A stretch of 64,000 bases of DNA from Colias croceus (lineage: Eukaryota > Arthropoda > Insecta > Lepidoptera > Pieridae): positions 3,038,001-3,102,000 of the forward strand of contig NC_059555.1 in assembly GCF_905220415.1 (NCBI RefSeq). The letters run 5' to 3'. Of the stretch, positions 12,478-23,982 are shown one piece after another. Position 1 is the stretch's first letter. Each line of letters opens with the position of its first letter. The notes beneath the pieces were generated by a model. That model was not told the origin of the DNA. It searched no databases and worked only from the letters and a program-made list of their open reading frames with translations. Made by a program: the position numbers and the translations under genes.

Positions 12478-13836
12478 GACTGACATCGGGTTTCTCGGAA
12501 ACTACAGGGAAAGTTGGGGGGATTTCGACGTGATCGTGTAGAGGTGCTCCCAGTGACCACCGGAAAAATATAGCGATCTCGATCATCTTCGAAAACCAAG
12601 TGGACCCCTGGAGGTGCGCAAAAACGGTGGTACCTGGAGGGGGGGTGTCTGAACAAAAAATGCTCAGAACTGGTGGCGATTACCAGGGGAGGTGGAAAAA
12701 TGGGGATTTTCGCGAAAACAAGATGGCCGCCGTACTTTGCCAAAATCGCCGTTTATGAATCCTTACGTCTCAAATTTGGCACACGTGTTCTGTTCGAGCC
12801 GGCGAATCGATCGGTGCCCCGTTCGAGTGGCTCCGGGCCCCCGTTTCCAACTTTCATACAACGTAAAATCCAACGGCCCGCGGAAACGGTGCGAGTTGGG
12901 TGGGGGGTCCCGGAACTAAAAATGATCACCACCCTGGGACGCTACCAGGGAGCCATAGTGGGTCGCTCGATTTTGGAATTTTTCCATTTTTGGCGCAAAC
13001 ATAAAAACGTAAATTTAGACGAGGTGGCGCGTCGCGGAAATACACTCACACCATGTTCGTACTCGCCCAGCTCCCAGGATATCCAGAAAAATCCGAAATC
13101 TTAAACTTTCCCACATCTCGCGAAGACGGTCAACGGCCCGCGCAAACGGTAGCAGCTACATCTGGGGTGCTCAAACTAAACTTGGAGTAGACCTCGAGCA
13201 ATTACCACAGATAGTGAAAAAAATTCAAAATGGCGGAAAAAATGGCCGCCGCCATACAAATGCTAAAATGGCCATCGCTGATCCGATTGCGCTGAAACTT
13301 GGCACAGGGGCTTTAATCGAGCCGCACATTAAGATGGCATACTCATTATCGAGTTTCCACCGCTGGTTTCCAAGTTTCATACAACGAAAAATTGGACGGC
13401 TCTCTGAAACGGCGCAAGATAGGTGGGGGGTGTAGAACTAAAAAATGATCAGGAAGATGGGGTTCTACCAGGGCAATCGAGAAATTTCAAATTGGACGTA
13501 ATTTTTTTTCAAAAAATGGCCAATTTTTCAAAGCAAGATGGTGGCGCCGGTTTCGTCACGATCGGTCTGAAAATTGACTTCTGTGCTCTGATTGGTCAGA
13601 TTTACAAAACTGCATACTCAGAATTTCTCTCAGACCCCCGGTTTCCATTTTCCATACATCACGAAATTCAACGGCTCTCTGAACTGGTGGCACTTAGGTT
13701 GGGGTCACCAAGGTAAAAAATGTTTAAAAACTTGGTCCGCTTCCAGGCACATAAAATTTTTTGCTAAAAAGCGAAATTTTTTTTTTTCGAAAATTTTGTA
13801 TGAAAATTTCCATAGTAGGAAGGGTAATTGAATAGC
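12478..13836. repeat. Array core, copy 4
   Basis: Near-identical to core 1 (offset 10,306 bp) and shares its gatctcgatcatcttcg variant. Confidence 0.85.
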
Positions 13837-13917
13837 ATCGGCAAAAGACGGCACCGCGGGCTGCTTGCTGCCCGCGCACCGCGCAACTTCGAGGGTTGAC
13901 AGCCTCCCGGAGTAGAA

Positions 13918-14968
13918 AATATTTATTAACTTTTGAACTACCGCACGAGCCAAGCGAGCGAAGCGAGCGAGTCACGGCAGCGGCCAGCGTAAATATTCAA
14001 ATAGGTAGCGAGGAGCGAAGCGACGAGCGTGTTAGGTTAACTTTTGAACTACTTACCGCACGAGCCAAGCGAGCGAAGCGAGCGAGTCGCGTCAACGGCC
14101 GGCCTAAATATTCAAATATGTAGCGATGAGCGAAGCGACGAGCGTGTTAGGTTAACTTTTGAACAGTTTATTATAAAAAATCACAGCCCGCTATCGATAA
14201 GACGTTTCAAAAATTTTACCAATATTTGAATAAGTAATTTATAAGCAGTTTAGGTAGCGAGGAGCGAAGCGACGAGCGTGTAAGGTTAACTTTTGAACTA
14301 CCACACGAGCCATGCGAGCGAAGCGAGCGAGTCACGACAGCAGCCGGCCTAAATATTCAAATAGGTAGCGAGGAGCGAAGCGACGAGCGTGTTAGGTTAA
14401 CTTTTGAACTACCTATCGCACGAGCCAAGCGAGCTAAGCGAGCGAGTCGCGGCAGCGGCCGGCCTAAATATTCACATAGGTAGCGAGGAGCGAAGCGACG
14501 AGCGTGTTAGGTTAACTCTTGAACAGTTTATTATGAAAAGTCACTGCCCGCTATCGATAAGACGTTTCAAAAATTTAACAATATTTGAATAAGTAATTTA
14601 TAAGCAGTTTAGGTAGCGAGGAGCGAAGCGACGAGCGCGTAAGGTTAACTTTTGAACTACCACACGAGCCATGCGAGCGAAGCGAGCGAGTCACGACAGC
14701 AGCCGGCCTAAATATTCAAATAGGTAGCGAGGAGCGAAGCGACGAGCGTGTTAGGTTAACTTTTGAACTACCTATCGCACGAGCCAAGCGAGCTAAGCGA
14801 GCGAGTCGCGGCAGCGGCCGGCCTAAATATTCAAATAGGTAGCGAGGAGCGAAGCGACGAGCGTGTTAGGTTAACTCTTGAACAGTTTATTATGAAAAGT
14901 CACTGCCCGCTATCGATAAGACGTTTCAAAATTTTAACAATATTTGAATAAGTAATTTATAAGCAGTT
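13918..14968. repeat. 115-bp family block A4
   Basis: Copy of block A1 at +10,306 bp, including the shared agcgagctaagcgagcg variant monomers. Confidence 0.85.
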
Positions 14969-15736
14969 TCGACTGACTGTAGAATCGCTGTTAGCAGATG
15001 TTACAAATGGAAAGGAAATTCGAATGCATTTTCAAATGACTGAAGATTTCTGCCCTGGGATGAGCCGCGAGCTGCTTGCAGCTCGCGCACCACGCACCTT
15101 CGAAGGTCGACAGCATTCCAGAATAGAAAATATTTGAATTGGGAATTTATAAGCACTTCCGATTGACTGTGGAATCGCTGTTAGCAGAAAATTACAAATG
15201 GACTGGGAATTTTAACACATTTTCTAATGACTGCCCTATTGCTTCAACTCAGGGGCAAAAGGGGCTCGCGGGCTGCTTGCAGCCCGCGCACAACGCACCT
15301 TCGAAGGTCGACAGCATTCCAGAATAGAAAATATTTGAATTGGGAATTTATAAGCACTTCCGATTGACTGTGGAATCGCTGTTAGCAGAAAATTACAAAT
15401 GGACTGGGAATTTTAACACATTTTCTAATGACTGCCCTATTGCTCAACCCAGGGGCAAAAGGGGCTCGCGGGCTGCTTGCAGCCCGCGCACTACGCTCCC
15501 TCGAAGGTGGACAGCCCCCCGGAGTGGAAAATATTTGAATGGGGAATTTATAAGCATTACCGACTGACTGTAGAATCGCTGTTAGCGGAAAATTACAAAT
15601 GGACTGGGAATTCTAACACATTTTCTAATGACTGCCCTATTGCTTCAACCCAGGGGCAAAAGGGGCTCGCGGGCTGCTTGCAGCCCGCGCACAACGCACC
15701 AGCTAGTCATATATATATAAAGCTACACTACCACTC
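14969..15736. repeat. 190-bp family block B4
   Basis: Copy of block B1 at +10,306 bp with the same monomer variants and hairpins. Confidence 0.85.
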
Positions 15737-15747
15737 ACTCACTGACT

Positions 15748-17105
15748 GACTGACATCGGGTTTCTCGGAAACTACGGGGAAAGTTGGGGGGATTTTGACG
15801 TGATCGTGTAGAGGTGCTCCCAGTGACCACCGGAAAAATATTGACATCTCCAACACCCTGGACAAGAGAGTGGACCCCTGGAGGTGCGCAGAAACGGTGC
15901 CACCTGGAGGGGGGGTGTCTGAACAAAAAATGCTCGGAACTGGTGGCGATTACCAGGGGAGGTGGAAAAATGGGGATTTTCGCGAAAACAAGATGGCCGC
16001 CGTACTTTGCCAAAATCGCCGTTTATGAATCCTTACGTCTCAAATTTGGCACACGTGCTCTGTTCGAGCCGGCGAATCGATCGGTGCCCCGTTCGAGTGG
16101 CTCCGGGCCCCAGTTTCCAACTTTCATACAACGTAAAATCCAACGGCCCGCGGAAACGGTGCGAGTTGGGTGGGGGGTCCCGGAACTAAAAATGATCACC
16201 ACCCTGGGACGCTACCAGGGAGCCATAGTGGGTCGCTCGATTTTGGAATTTTTCCATTTTTGGCGCAAACATAAAAACGTAAATTTAGACGAGGTGGCGC
16301 GTCGCGGAAATACACTCACACCATGTTCGTACTTGCCTAGCTCCCAAGATATCCAGAAAAATCCGAAATCTTAAACTTTCCCACATCTCGCGAAGACGGT
16401 CAACGGCCCGCGCAAACGGTAGCAGCTGCATCTGGGGTGCTCAAACTAAACTTGTAGTAGACCTCGAGCAATTACCACAGATAGTGAAAAAAATTCAAAA
16501 TGGCGGAAAAAATGGCCGCCGCCATACAAATTCTAAAACGGCCATCGCTGGTCCGATCGCGCTGAAACTTGGCACAGGGGCTTTAATCGAGTCGCATATT
16601 AAGTTGGCATACTCATAATTGAGTTTCCATCGCTGGTTTCCGAGTTTCATACAACGCAAAATTCGACGGCTCTCTGAAACGGCGCGAGATAGGTGGGGGG
16701 TGTAGAACTAAAAAATGATCAGGAAGATGGGATGCTACCAGGGCAATCGAGAAATTTCAAATTGGACGCAATTTTTTTTCAAAAAATGGCCAATTTTTCA
16801 AAGCAAGATGGTGGCGCCGGTTCCGTCACGATCGGTCTGAAAATTGACTTCTGTGCTCTGATTGGTCAGATTTACAAAACTGCGTACTCAGAATTTCTCT
16901 TCGACCCCCGGTTTCCATTTTCCATACATCACGAAATTCAACGGCTCTCTGAACTGGTGGCACTTAGGTTGGGGTCACCAAGGTAAAAAATGTTTAAAAA
17001 CTTGGTCCGCTTCCAAGTACATAAAAATTTTTGCTAAAAAGCGAAATTTTTTTTTTCGAAAATTTTGTATGGAAATTTCCATAGTAGGAAGGGTAATTGA
17101 ATAGC
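15748..17105. repeat. Array core, copy 5
   Basis: Copy of core 2 at +10,306 bp and also near-identical to core 3. Confidence 0.85.
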
Positions 17106-17188
17106 ATCGGCAAAAGACGGCACCGCGGGCTGCTTGCTGCCCGCGCACCGCGCAACTTCGAGGGTTGACAGCCTCCCGGAGTAGAAAA

Positions 17189-18327
17189 TATTTATTAACT
17201 TTTGAACTACCCCACGAGCCAAGCGAGCGAAGCGAGCGAGTCACGGCAGCGGCCAGCGTAAATATTCAAATAGGTAGCGAGGAGCGAAGCGACGAGCTTG
17301 TAAGGTTAACTTTTGAACTACTTACCGCACGAGCCAAGCGAGCGAAGCGAGCGAGTCGCGTCAACGGCCGGCGTAAATATTCAAATAGGTAGCGAGGAGC
17401 GAAGCGACGAGCGTGTTAGGTTAACTTTTGAACTACTTACCGAACGAGCCAAGCGAGCGAAGCGAGCGAGTCGCGTCAACGGCCGGCCTAAATATTCAAA
17501 TGGGTAGCGAGGAGCGAAGCGACGAGCGTGTTAGGTTAACTTATGAACTACCTACCGCACGAGCCAAGCGAGCGAAGCGAGCGAGTTGCGGCAGCGGCCG
17601 GCCTAAATATTCAAATAGGTAGCGAGGAGCGAAGCGACGAGCGTGTTAGGTTAACTCTTGAACAGTTTATTATGAAAAGTCACTGCCCGCTATCGATAAG
17701 ACGTTTAAAAAATTTACCAATATTTGAATAAGTAATTTATAAGCAGTTTAGGTAGCGAGGAGCGAAGCGACGAGCGTGTAAGGTTAACTTTTGAACTACC
17801 ACACGAGCCATGCGAGCGAAGCGAGCGAGTCACGGCAGCGGCCGGCCTAAATATTCAAATAGGTAGCGAGGAGCGAAGCGACGAGCGTGTTAGGTTAACT
17901 CTTGAACAGTTTATTATGAAAAGTCACTGCCCACGTTTCAAAAATTTTACCAATATTTGAATAAGTAATTTATAAGCAGTTTAGGTAGCGAGGAGCGAAG
18001 CGACGAGCGTGTAAGGTTAACTTTTGAACTACCACACGAGCCATGCGAGCGAAGCGAGCGAGTCACGGCAGCGGCCGGCCTAAATATTCAAATAGGTAGC
18101 GAGGAGCGAAGCGACGAGCGTGTTAGGTTAACTTTGGAACTACCTATCGCACGAGCCAAGCGAGCGAAGCGAGCGAGTCGCGGCAGCGGCCGGCCTAAAT
18201 ATTCAAATAGGTAGCGAGGAGCGAAGCGACGAGCGTGTTAGGTTAACTCTTGAACAGTTTATTATGAAAAGTCACTGCCCGCTATCGATAAGACGTTTCA
18301 AAAATTTAACAATATTTGAATAAGTAA
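17189..18327. repeat. 115-bp family block A5
   Basis: Copy of block A2 up to about 17,930. The sequence then switches: the tcgataag part of a spacer is missing at 17,931, which marks the duplication breakpoint. The block ends where the Helitron-like element is inserted. Confidence 0.85.
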
Positions 18328-19354
18328 TCCCACCAAAACATTTTCATGTAAAATGTTGCCAAGACGAGCCCATATGACTCGCACTGTCAAAAAGTTATCA
18401 GATCTCATGTAGAGCCAAGCTTCTAACACTACACGCCCTAACTCTACAAGGCCTAACTTCACAAACTCTAACAAACTCAAACCTTAGTCAAAATATGTGG
18501 CTTGGCCATTTCGCTACATTCACATCGGCGTAAGGTGAAAAATTAATTCACTGTTCATTACTTTTGTGTTATACAATAGTTCTTGTAGTAACGAACGGCC
18601 AAGCCACATATTTTGACTAAGGTGTAGAGTTTGTGAAGTTAGGCCTTGTAGAGTTAGGGCGTGTAGTGTTAGAAGCTTGGCTCTACATGAGATCTGATAA
18701 CTTTTTGACAGTGCGAGTCATATGGGCTCGTCTTGGCAACATTTTACATGAAAATGTTTTGGTGGGATTTCATTTCTTTTTGAAAGTTGTTTGTAACTAA
18801 CAAAATTTTATATGTCGATTAAATTTTTATTTTTTTTTAACAAGGAGTACCTATACATATATATATCTAGGGGAACCAAGATTTAGATTATTAGATTAGA
18901 CCTCTAGCGTCATCAAAATTTAATTTAAAATTACAGGTCTCATACAAACTCCCATCCCCCAGTTTAAGGGGTTGGAGGATGAAAGTTACAAGTTTTATAA
19001 TTTTTTTGTTGTTTGTGTGCTAATACTAGCTTACATACAAAATTTCAGCTTTCTAGGACATTAGGAAATACCTTAAGAATTTTGATGATCATCAGTGAGT
19101 CAGTGACGAAATTAGCGTTTTTTAGATATAAATAAAATCTGAAGTATAAAAGCTAATGTAATTAAAACTTAATATGTTCAATAAGTCCTCTATTGACAAT
19201 ATATCCCGAAAATTTTGTTGATCTAGCATAATCCAAACCCAAGTTATGAGGGTTCAAAAAAACGTCGAAGCGCTTCGAGAAAAGGTAGGTAGTGCCCGTG
19301 CGCTTCGCTTGTTCGCCTGGCTCGTCTTGGCGGGGGCACTACCGTGCCCCCAGA
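18328..19354. mobile_element. Non-autonomous Helitron-like element with 5' fold-back, copy 1
   Basis: The 5' ~445 bp is a fold-back: an arm from TCCCACCAAAAC to about 18,520 is repeated in reverse near 18,590-18,770. A ~580 bp tail follows and ends in the hairpin GGGGGCAC-TACC-GTGCCCCC, then AGA. Rejoining the flanks (aagtaa | tttataag) restores the array sequence exactly, so it inserted between A and T with no target duplication. With a TC start and a terminal hairpin this is Helitron-like, though the 3' end is not a canonical CTRR. No Rep/helicase gene is present. Confidence 0.6.
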
Positions 19355-20440
19355 TTTATAAGCAGTTTCGACTGACTGTAGAATCGCTGTTAGCAGATGT
19401 TACAAATGGAAAGGAAATTCGAATGCATTTTCAAATGACTGAAGATTTCTGCCCTGGGATGAGCCGCGAGCTGCTTGCAGCTCGCGCATCACGCACCCTC
19501 GAAGGTGGACAGCCCCCCGGAATAGAAAATATTTTAATGGGGAATTTATAAGCACTTCCGATTTACTGTGGAATCGCTGTTAGCAGATAAAAAGCAAATT
19601 GACAGGGAATTTTAACGCATTTTCAAATGACTGAAGATTTTTGTCCCTGGGATGTACCGCGGGCTGCTTGCAGCTCGCGCACCACGCACCCTCGAAAGTG
19701 GACAGCCCCCCGGAATAGAAAATATTTGAGTGGGGAATTTATAAGCATTACCGACTGACTGTAGAATCGCTGTTAGGAGATGTAACAAATGGATAGGAAA
19801 TTCGAATGCATTTTCAAATGACTGAATATTTCTGACCTGGGATGCTTCGCGGGCTGCTTGCAGCCCGCGCACTACGCTCCCTCGAAGGTGGACAGCCTCC
19901 CGGAGTGGAAAATACTTGAATGGGGAATTTATAAGCATTAACGACTTACTGTAGAATCGCTGTTAGCAGATGTTACAAATGGAAAGGAAATTCGAATGCA
20001 TTTTCAAATGACTGAAGATTTCTGCCCTGGGATGAGCCGCGAGCTGCTTGCCCCGGAATAGAAAATATTTGAATTTGAAATTTATATGCACTTCCGATTG
20101 CTGTGGAATCGCTGTTAGCAGATAAAAGCAAATTGACGGGGAATTTAAACGCATTTTCAAATGACTGAAGATTTCTGCCCTGGGATGCTTGCGCGCGCAC
20201 TACGCTCCCTCGAAGGTGGACAGCCTCCCGGAGTGGAAAATACTTGAATGGGGAATTTATAAGCATTACCGACTGACTTTAGAATCGCTGTTAGCAGATG
20301 TAACAAATGGACAGAAAATTCGAATATATTTTCAAATGACTGCCCTATTGCTTCAACCCAGGGGCAAAAGGGGCTCGCGGGCTGCTTGCAGCCCGCGCAC
20401 AACGCACCAGCTAGTTATAATATATAAAGCTACACTACCA
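19355..20440. repeat. 190-bp family block B5
   Basis: Five or six ~190 bp monomers, some with internal deletions near 20,050 and 20,190 that remove the hairpin. They lead into core 6. Confidence 0.8.
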
Positions 20441-20451
20441 CTGACTGACTG

Positions 20452-21806
20452 GCATCGGGTTTCTCGGAAACTACGCGGAAAGTTGGGGGGATTTCGACGT
20501 GATCGTGTAGAGGTGCGCCGAGTGACCACCGGAAAAATATTGACATCTCCAACACCCTGGACAAGAGAGTGGACCCCTGGAGGTGCGCAAAAACGGTGAT
20601 ACCTGGAGGGGGGGTGTCTGAACAAAAAATGCTCAGAACTGGTGGCGATTACCAGGGGTGGTGGAAAAATGGGGATTTTCGCGAAAACAAGATGGCCGCC
20701 GTACTTTGCCAAAATCGCCGTTTATGAATCCTTACGTCTCAAATTTGGCACACGTACTCTGTTCGAGCCGGCAAATCGATCGGTGCCCCCTTCGAGTGGC
20801 TCCGGGCTCCCGTTTCCAACTTCCATACAACGTAAAATCCAACGGCCCGCGGAAACGGTGCGAGTTGGGTGGGGGGTCCCGGAACTAAAAATGATCACCA
20901 CCCTGGGACGCTACCAGGGAGCCGTAGTGGGACGCTCGATTTTGGAATTTTTCCATTTTTGGCGCAAACATAAAAACGTAAATTTAGCCGAGGTGGCGCA
21001 TCGCGGAAATACACTCATACCATGTTCGTACTCGCCCAGCTCCCAGGATATCCAGAAAAATCCGAAATCTTAAACTTTCCCTCATCTCTCGAAGACGGTC
21101 AACGGCCCGCGCAAACGGTAGCAGCTACATCTGGGGTGCTCAAACTAAACTTGGAGTAGACCTTGAGCAATTACCACAGAGTGCAAAAAAAATTCAAAAT
21201 GGCGGAAAAAATGGCCGCCGCCATACAAATTCTAAAACGGCCATCGCTGGTGTGATCGCGCTGAAACTTGGAACAGGGGCTTTAATCGAGCCGCACATTG
21301 AGGTGGCATACTCATAATCGAGTTTCCATCGCTGGTTTCCGAGTTTCATACAACGCGAAATTCGACGGCTCTCTGAAACGGCGCCAGATAGGTGGGGGGT
21401 GTAGAACTAAAAAATGATCAGGAAGATGGGGTGCTACCAGGGCAATCGAGAAATTTCAAATTGGACGCAATTTTTTTTCAAAAAATGGCCAATTTTTCAA
21501 AGCAAGATGGTGGCGCCGGTTACTTCACGATCGGTCTGAAAATTGACTTCTGTGCTTGAATCAGCCAGATTTACAAAACTGCATACTTAGAATTTCTCTC
21601 CGACTCCCGGTTTCCATTTTCCATACATCACGAAATTCAACGGCTCTCTGAACTGGTGGCAGGTAGGTCGGGGTCGCCGAAGTAAAAAATACTTCAAAAC
21701 CTGGTCCGCTTCCAGGCATATAAAAATTTTTGGTAAAATGCGAAATTTTTTTTTTTCGAAAATTTTGTATGGAAATTTCCATAGTAGGAAGGGTAATAGG
21801 AATAGC
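20452..21806. repeat. Array core, copy 6
   Basis: The most diverged full core: it carries scattered substitutions against the other five and a different ER-proximal T-rich end. It lies outside the 10,306-bp duplicated block. Confidence 0.85.
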
Positions 21807-21889
21807 ATCGGTAAAAGACGGCACCGCGGGCTGCTTGCTGCCCGCGCACCGCGCAACCTCGAGGCTCGACAGCCTCCCGGAGTAGAAAA

Positions 21890-22676
21890 TATTTATTAAC
21901 TTTTAAACTACCACACGAACCAAGCGAGCGAAGCGAGCGAGTCACAGCAGCGGCCGACGTAAATATTCAAATAGGTAGCGAGGAGCGAAGCGACGAGCGT
22001 GTAAGGTTAACTTTTGAACTACCACACGAGCCAAGCGAGCGCAGCGAGCGAGTCACGGCAGCGGCCGGCGTAAATATTCAAATAGGTAGCGAGGAGCGAA
22101 GCGACGAGCGTGTTAGGTTAACTTTTGAACTACCTACCGCACGAGCCAAGCGAGCGAAGCGAGCGAGTCACGGCAGCGGCTGGCGTAAATATTCAAATAG
22201 GTAGCGAGGAGCGAAGCAACGAGCGTGTTAGGTTAACTTTTGAACTACCTACCGCACGAGCCAAGCGAGCGAAGCGAGCGAGTCACGGCAGCGACCAGCG
22301 TAAATATTCAAATAGGTAGCGAGGAGCGAAGCGACGAGCGTGTTATGTTAACTTTTGAACTACCTACCGCACGAGCCAAGCGAGCGAAGGGAAGGAATCA
22401 CGGCAGAGGCCGGCGTAAATATTCAAATAGGTAGCGAGGAGCGAAGCGACGAGCGTGTGAGGTTAACTTTTGAACTATCTACCGCACGAGCCAAGCGAGC
22501 GAAGCGAGCGAGTCGTGGCAGCGGCCGGCGTAAATATTCAAATAGGTAGCGAGGAGCGAAGCGACGAGCGTGTTAGCATAGCTCTTGAACAGTTTATTAT
22601 AAAAAGTCACTGCCCGCTATCGATAAGACGTTTCAAAAATTTTACCAATATTTGAATAAGTAATTTATAAGCAGTT
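21890..22676. repeat. 115-bp family block A6
   Basis: The most regular run of 115-bp monomers in the window: phase points at 22,125, 22,240, 22,355 and 22,470 are exactly 115 bp apart. It closes with a tcgataag spacer. Confidence 0.9.
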
Positions 22677-23982
22677 TCGACTGACTGTAGAATCGCTGTT
22701 AGATCGCTGACAGATGTTACAAATGGAAAGGAAATTCGAATGCATTTTCAAATGACTGAAGATTTCTGCCCTGGGATGAGCCGTGAGCTGCTTGCAGCTC
22801 GCGCACCACGCACCCTCGAAGGTGAAACGCCCCCCGGAATAGAAAATATTTGTATTTGAAATTTTATAAGCACTTCCGATTGACTGTGGAATCGCTGTTA
22901 GCAGATAATAGCAAATTGACGGGGAATTTTAATGCATTTTCAAATGACTGAAGAATTCTGCCCTGGGATGCTTCGCGGGCTGCTTGCAGCCCGCGCACCA
23001 CGCACCCTCGAAGGTGGACAGCCCCCCGGAATAGAAAATATTTTAATGGGGAATTTATAAGTACTTCCGATTTACTGTGGAATCGCTGTTAGCAGATAAA
23101 AGCAAATTGACGGGGAATTTTAACGCATTTTCTAATGACTGAAGATTTTTGTCCCTAGGATGTACCGCGGGCTGCTTGCAGCCCGCGCACCATGCAGCCT
23201 CGATGGTGGATAGCCCCCCGTAATAGAAAATAATTGAATGGGGAATTTATAAGCAGTTTCGACTGACTGTAGAATCAGTGTTAGCAGATGTTACAAATGG
23301 AAAGGAAATTCGAATGCATTTTCAAATGACTGAAGATTTCTGCCCTGGGATGAGCCGCGAGCTGCTTGCAGCTCGCGCACCACGCACCCTCGAAGGTGAA
23401 CCGCCCCCCGGAATAGAAAATATTTGAATTTGAAATTTATAAGCACTTCCGATTGACTGTGGAATCGCTGTTAGCAGATAAAAGCAAATTGACGGGGAAT
23501 TTTAACGCATTTTCAAATGACTGAAGATTTAAGCCCTGGGATGCTTCGCGGGCTGCTTGCAGCCCGCGCACTACGCTCCCTCGAAGGTTGACAGCCTCCC
23601 GGAGTGGAAAATACTTGAATGGGGAATTTATAAGCATTACCGACTGACTGTAGAATCGCTGTTAGCAGATGTAACAAATGGACAGAAAATTCGAATTTAT
23701 TTTCAAATGACTGCCCTTTTGCTTCAACTCAGGGGCAAAAGAGGCTCGCGGGCTGCTTGCAGCCCGCGCACCACGCACCCTCGAAGGTCGACAGCATTCC
23801 AGAATATAAAATATTTGAATTGGGAATTTATAAGCACTTCCGATTGACTCTGGAATCGCTGTTAGCAGAAAATTACAAATGGACTGGGAATTCTTACGCA
23901 TTTTCTAATGACTGCCCTATTGCTTCAACCCAGGGGCAAGAGGGGCTCGCGGGCTGCTTGCAGCCCGCGCACAACGCACCAG
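22677..23982. repeat. 190-bp family block B6
   Basis: About seven ~190 bp monomers with hairpins. The last ends in caccagctag, the same phrase that precedes each core, but here the LINE sequence follows instead of a core. Confidence 0.85.

Larger units (their letters stand above)
1..23982. repeat. Composite satellite-like array, three repeat families in fixed order
   Basis: The whole stretch is built from three recurring sequence families arranged as superunits: a block of ~190-200 bp repeats, a ~1.36 kb core, then a block of ~115 bp repeats. Cores start near 2,172, 5,442, 8,256, 12,478, 15,748 and 20,452, and the window opens on the tail of a seventh. Open frames of up to 186 codons occur, but they are identical between copies, lie in repeats, overlap on both strands and resemble no protein family I know, so I do not call genes here. 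Two insertions interrupt it (10,758-11,335 and 18,328-19,354). If gene 1 is intact upstream, the array lies in one of its introns. Confidence 0.9.

Noticed and set aside
22125..22590. TTAGGTTA motifs suggesting insect telomere repeats (TTAGG)n
   Set aside because: There is only one copy per 115-bp monomer and no uninterrupted (TTAGG)n run.
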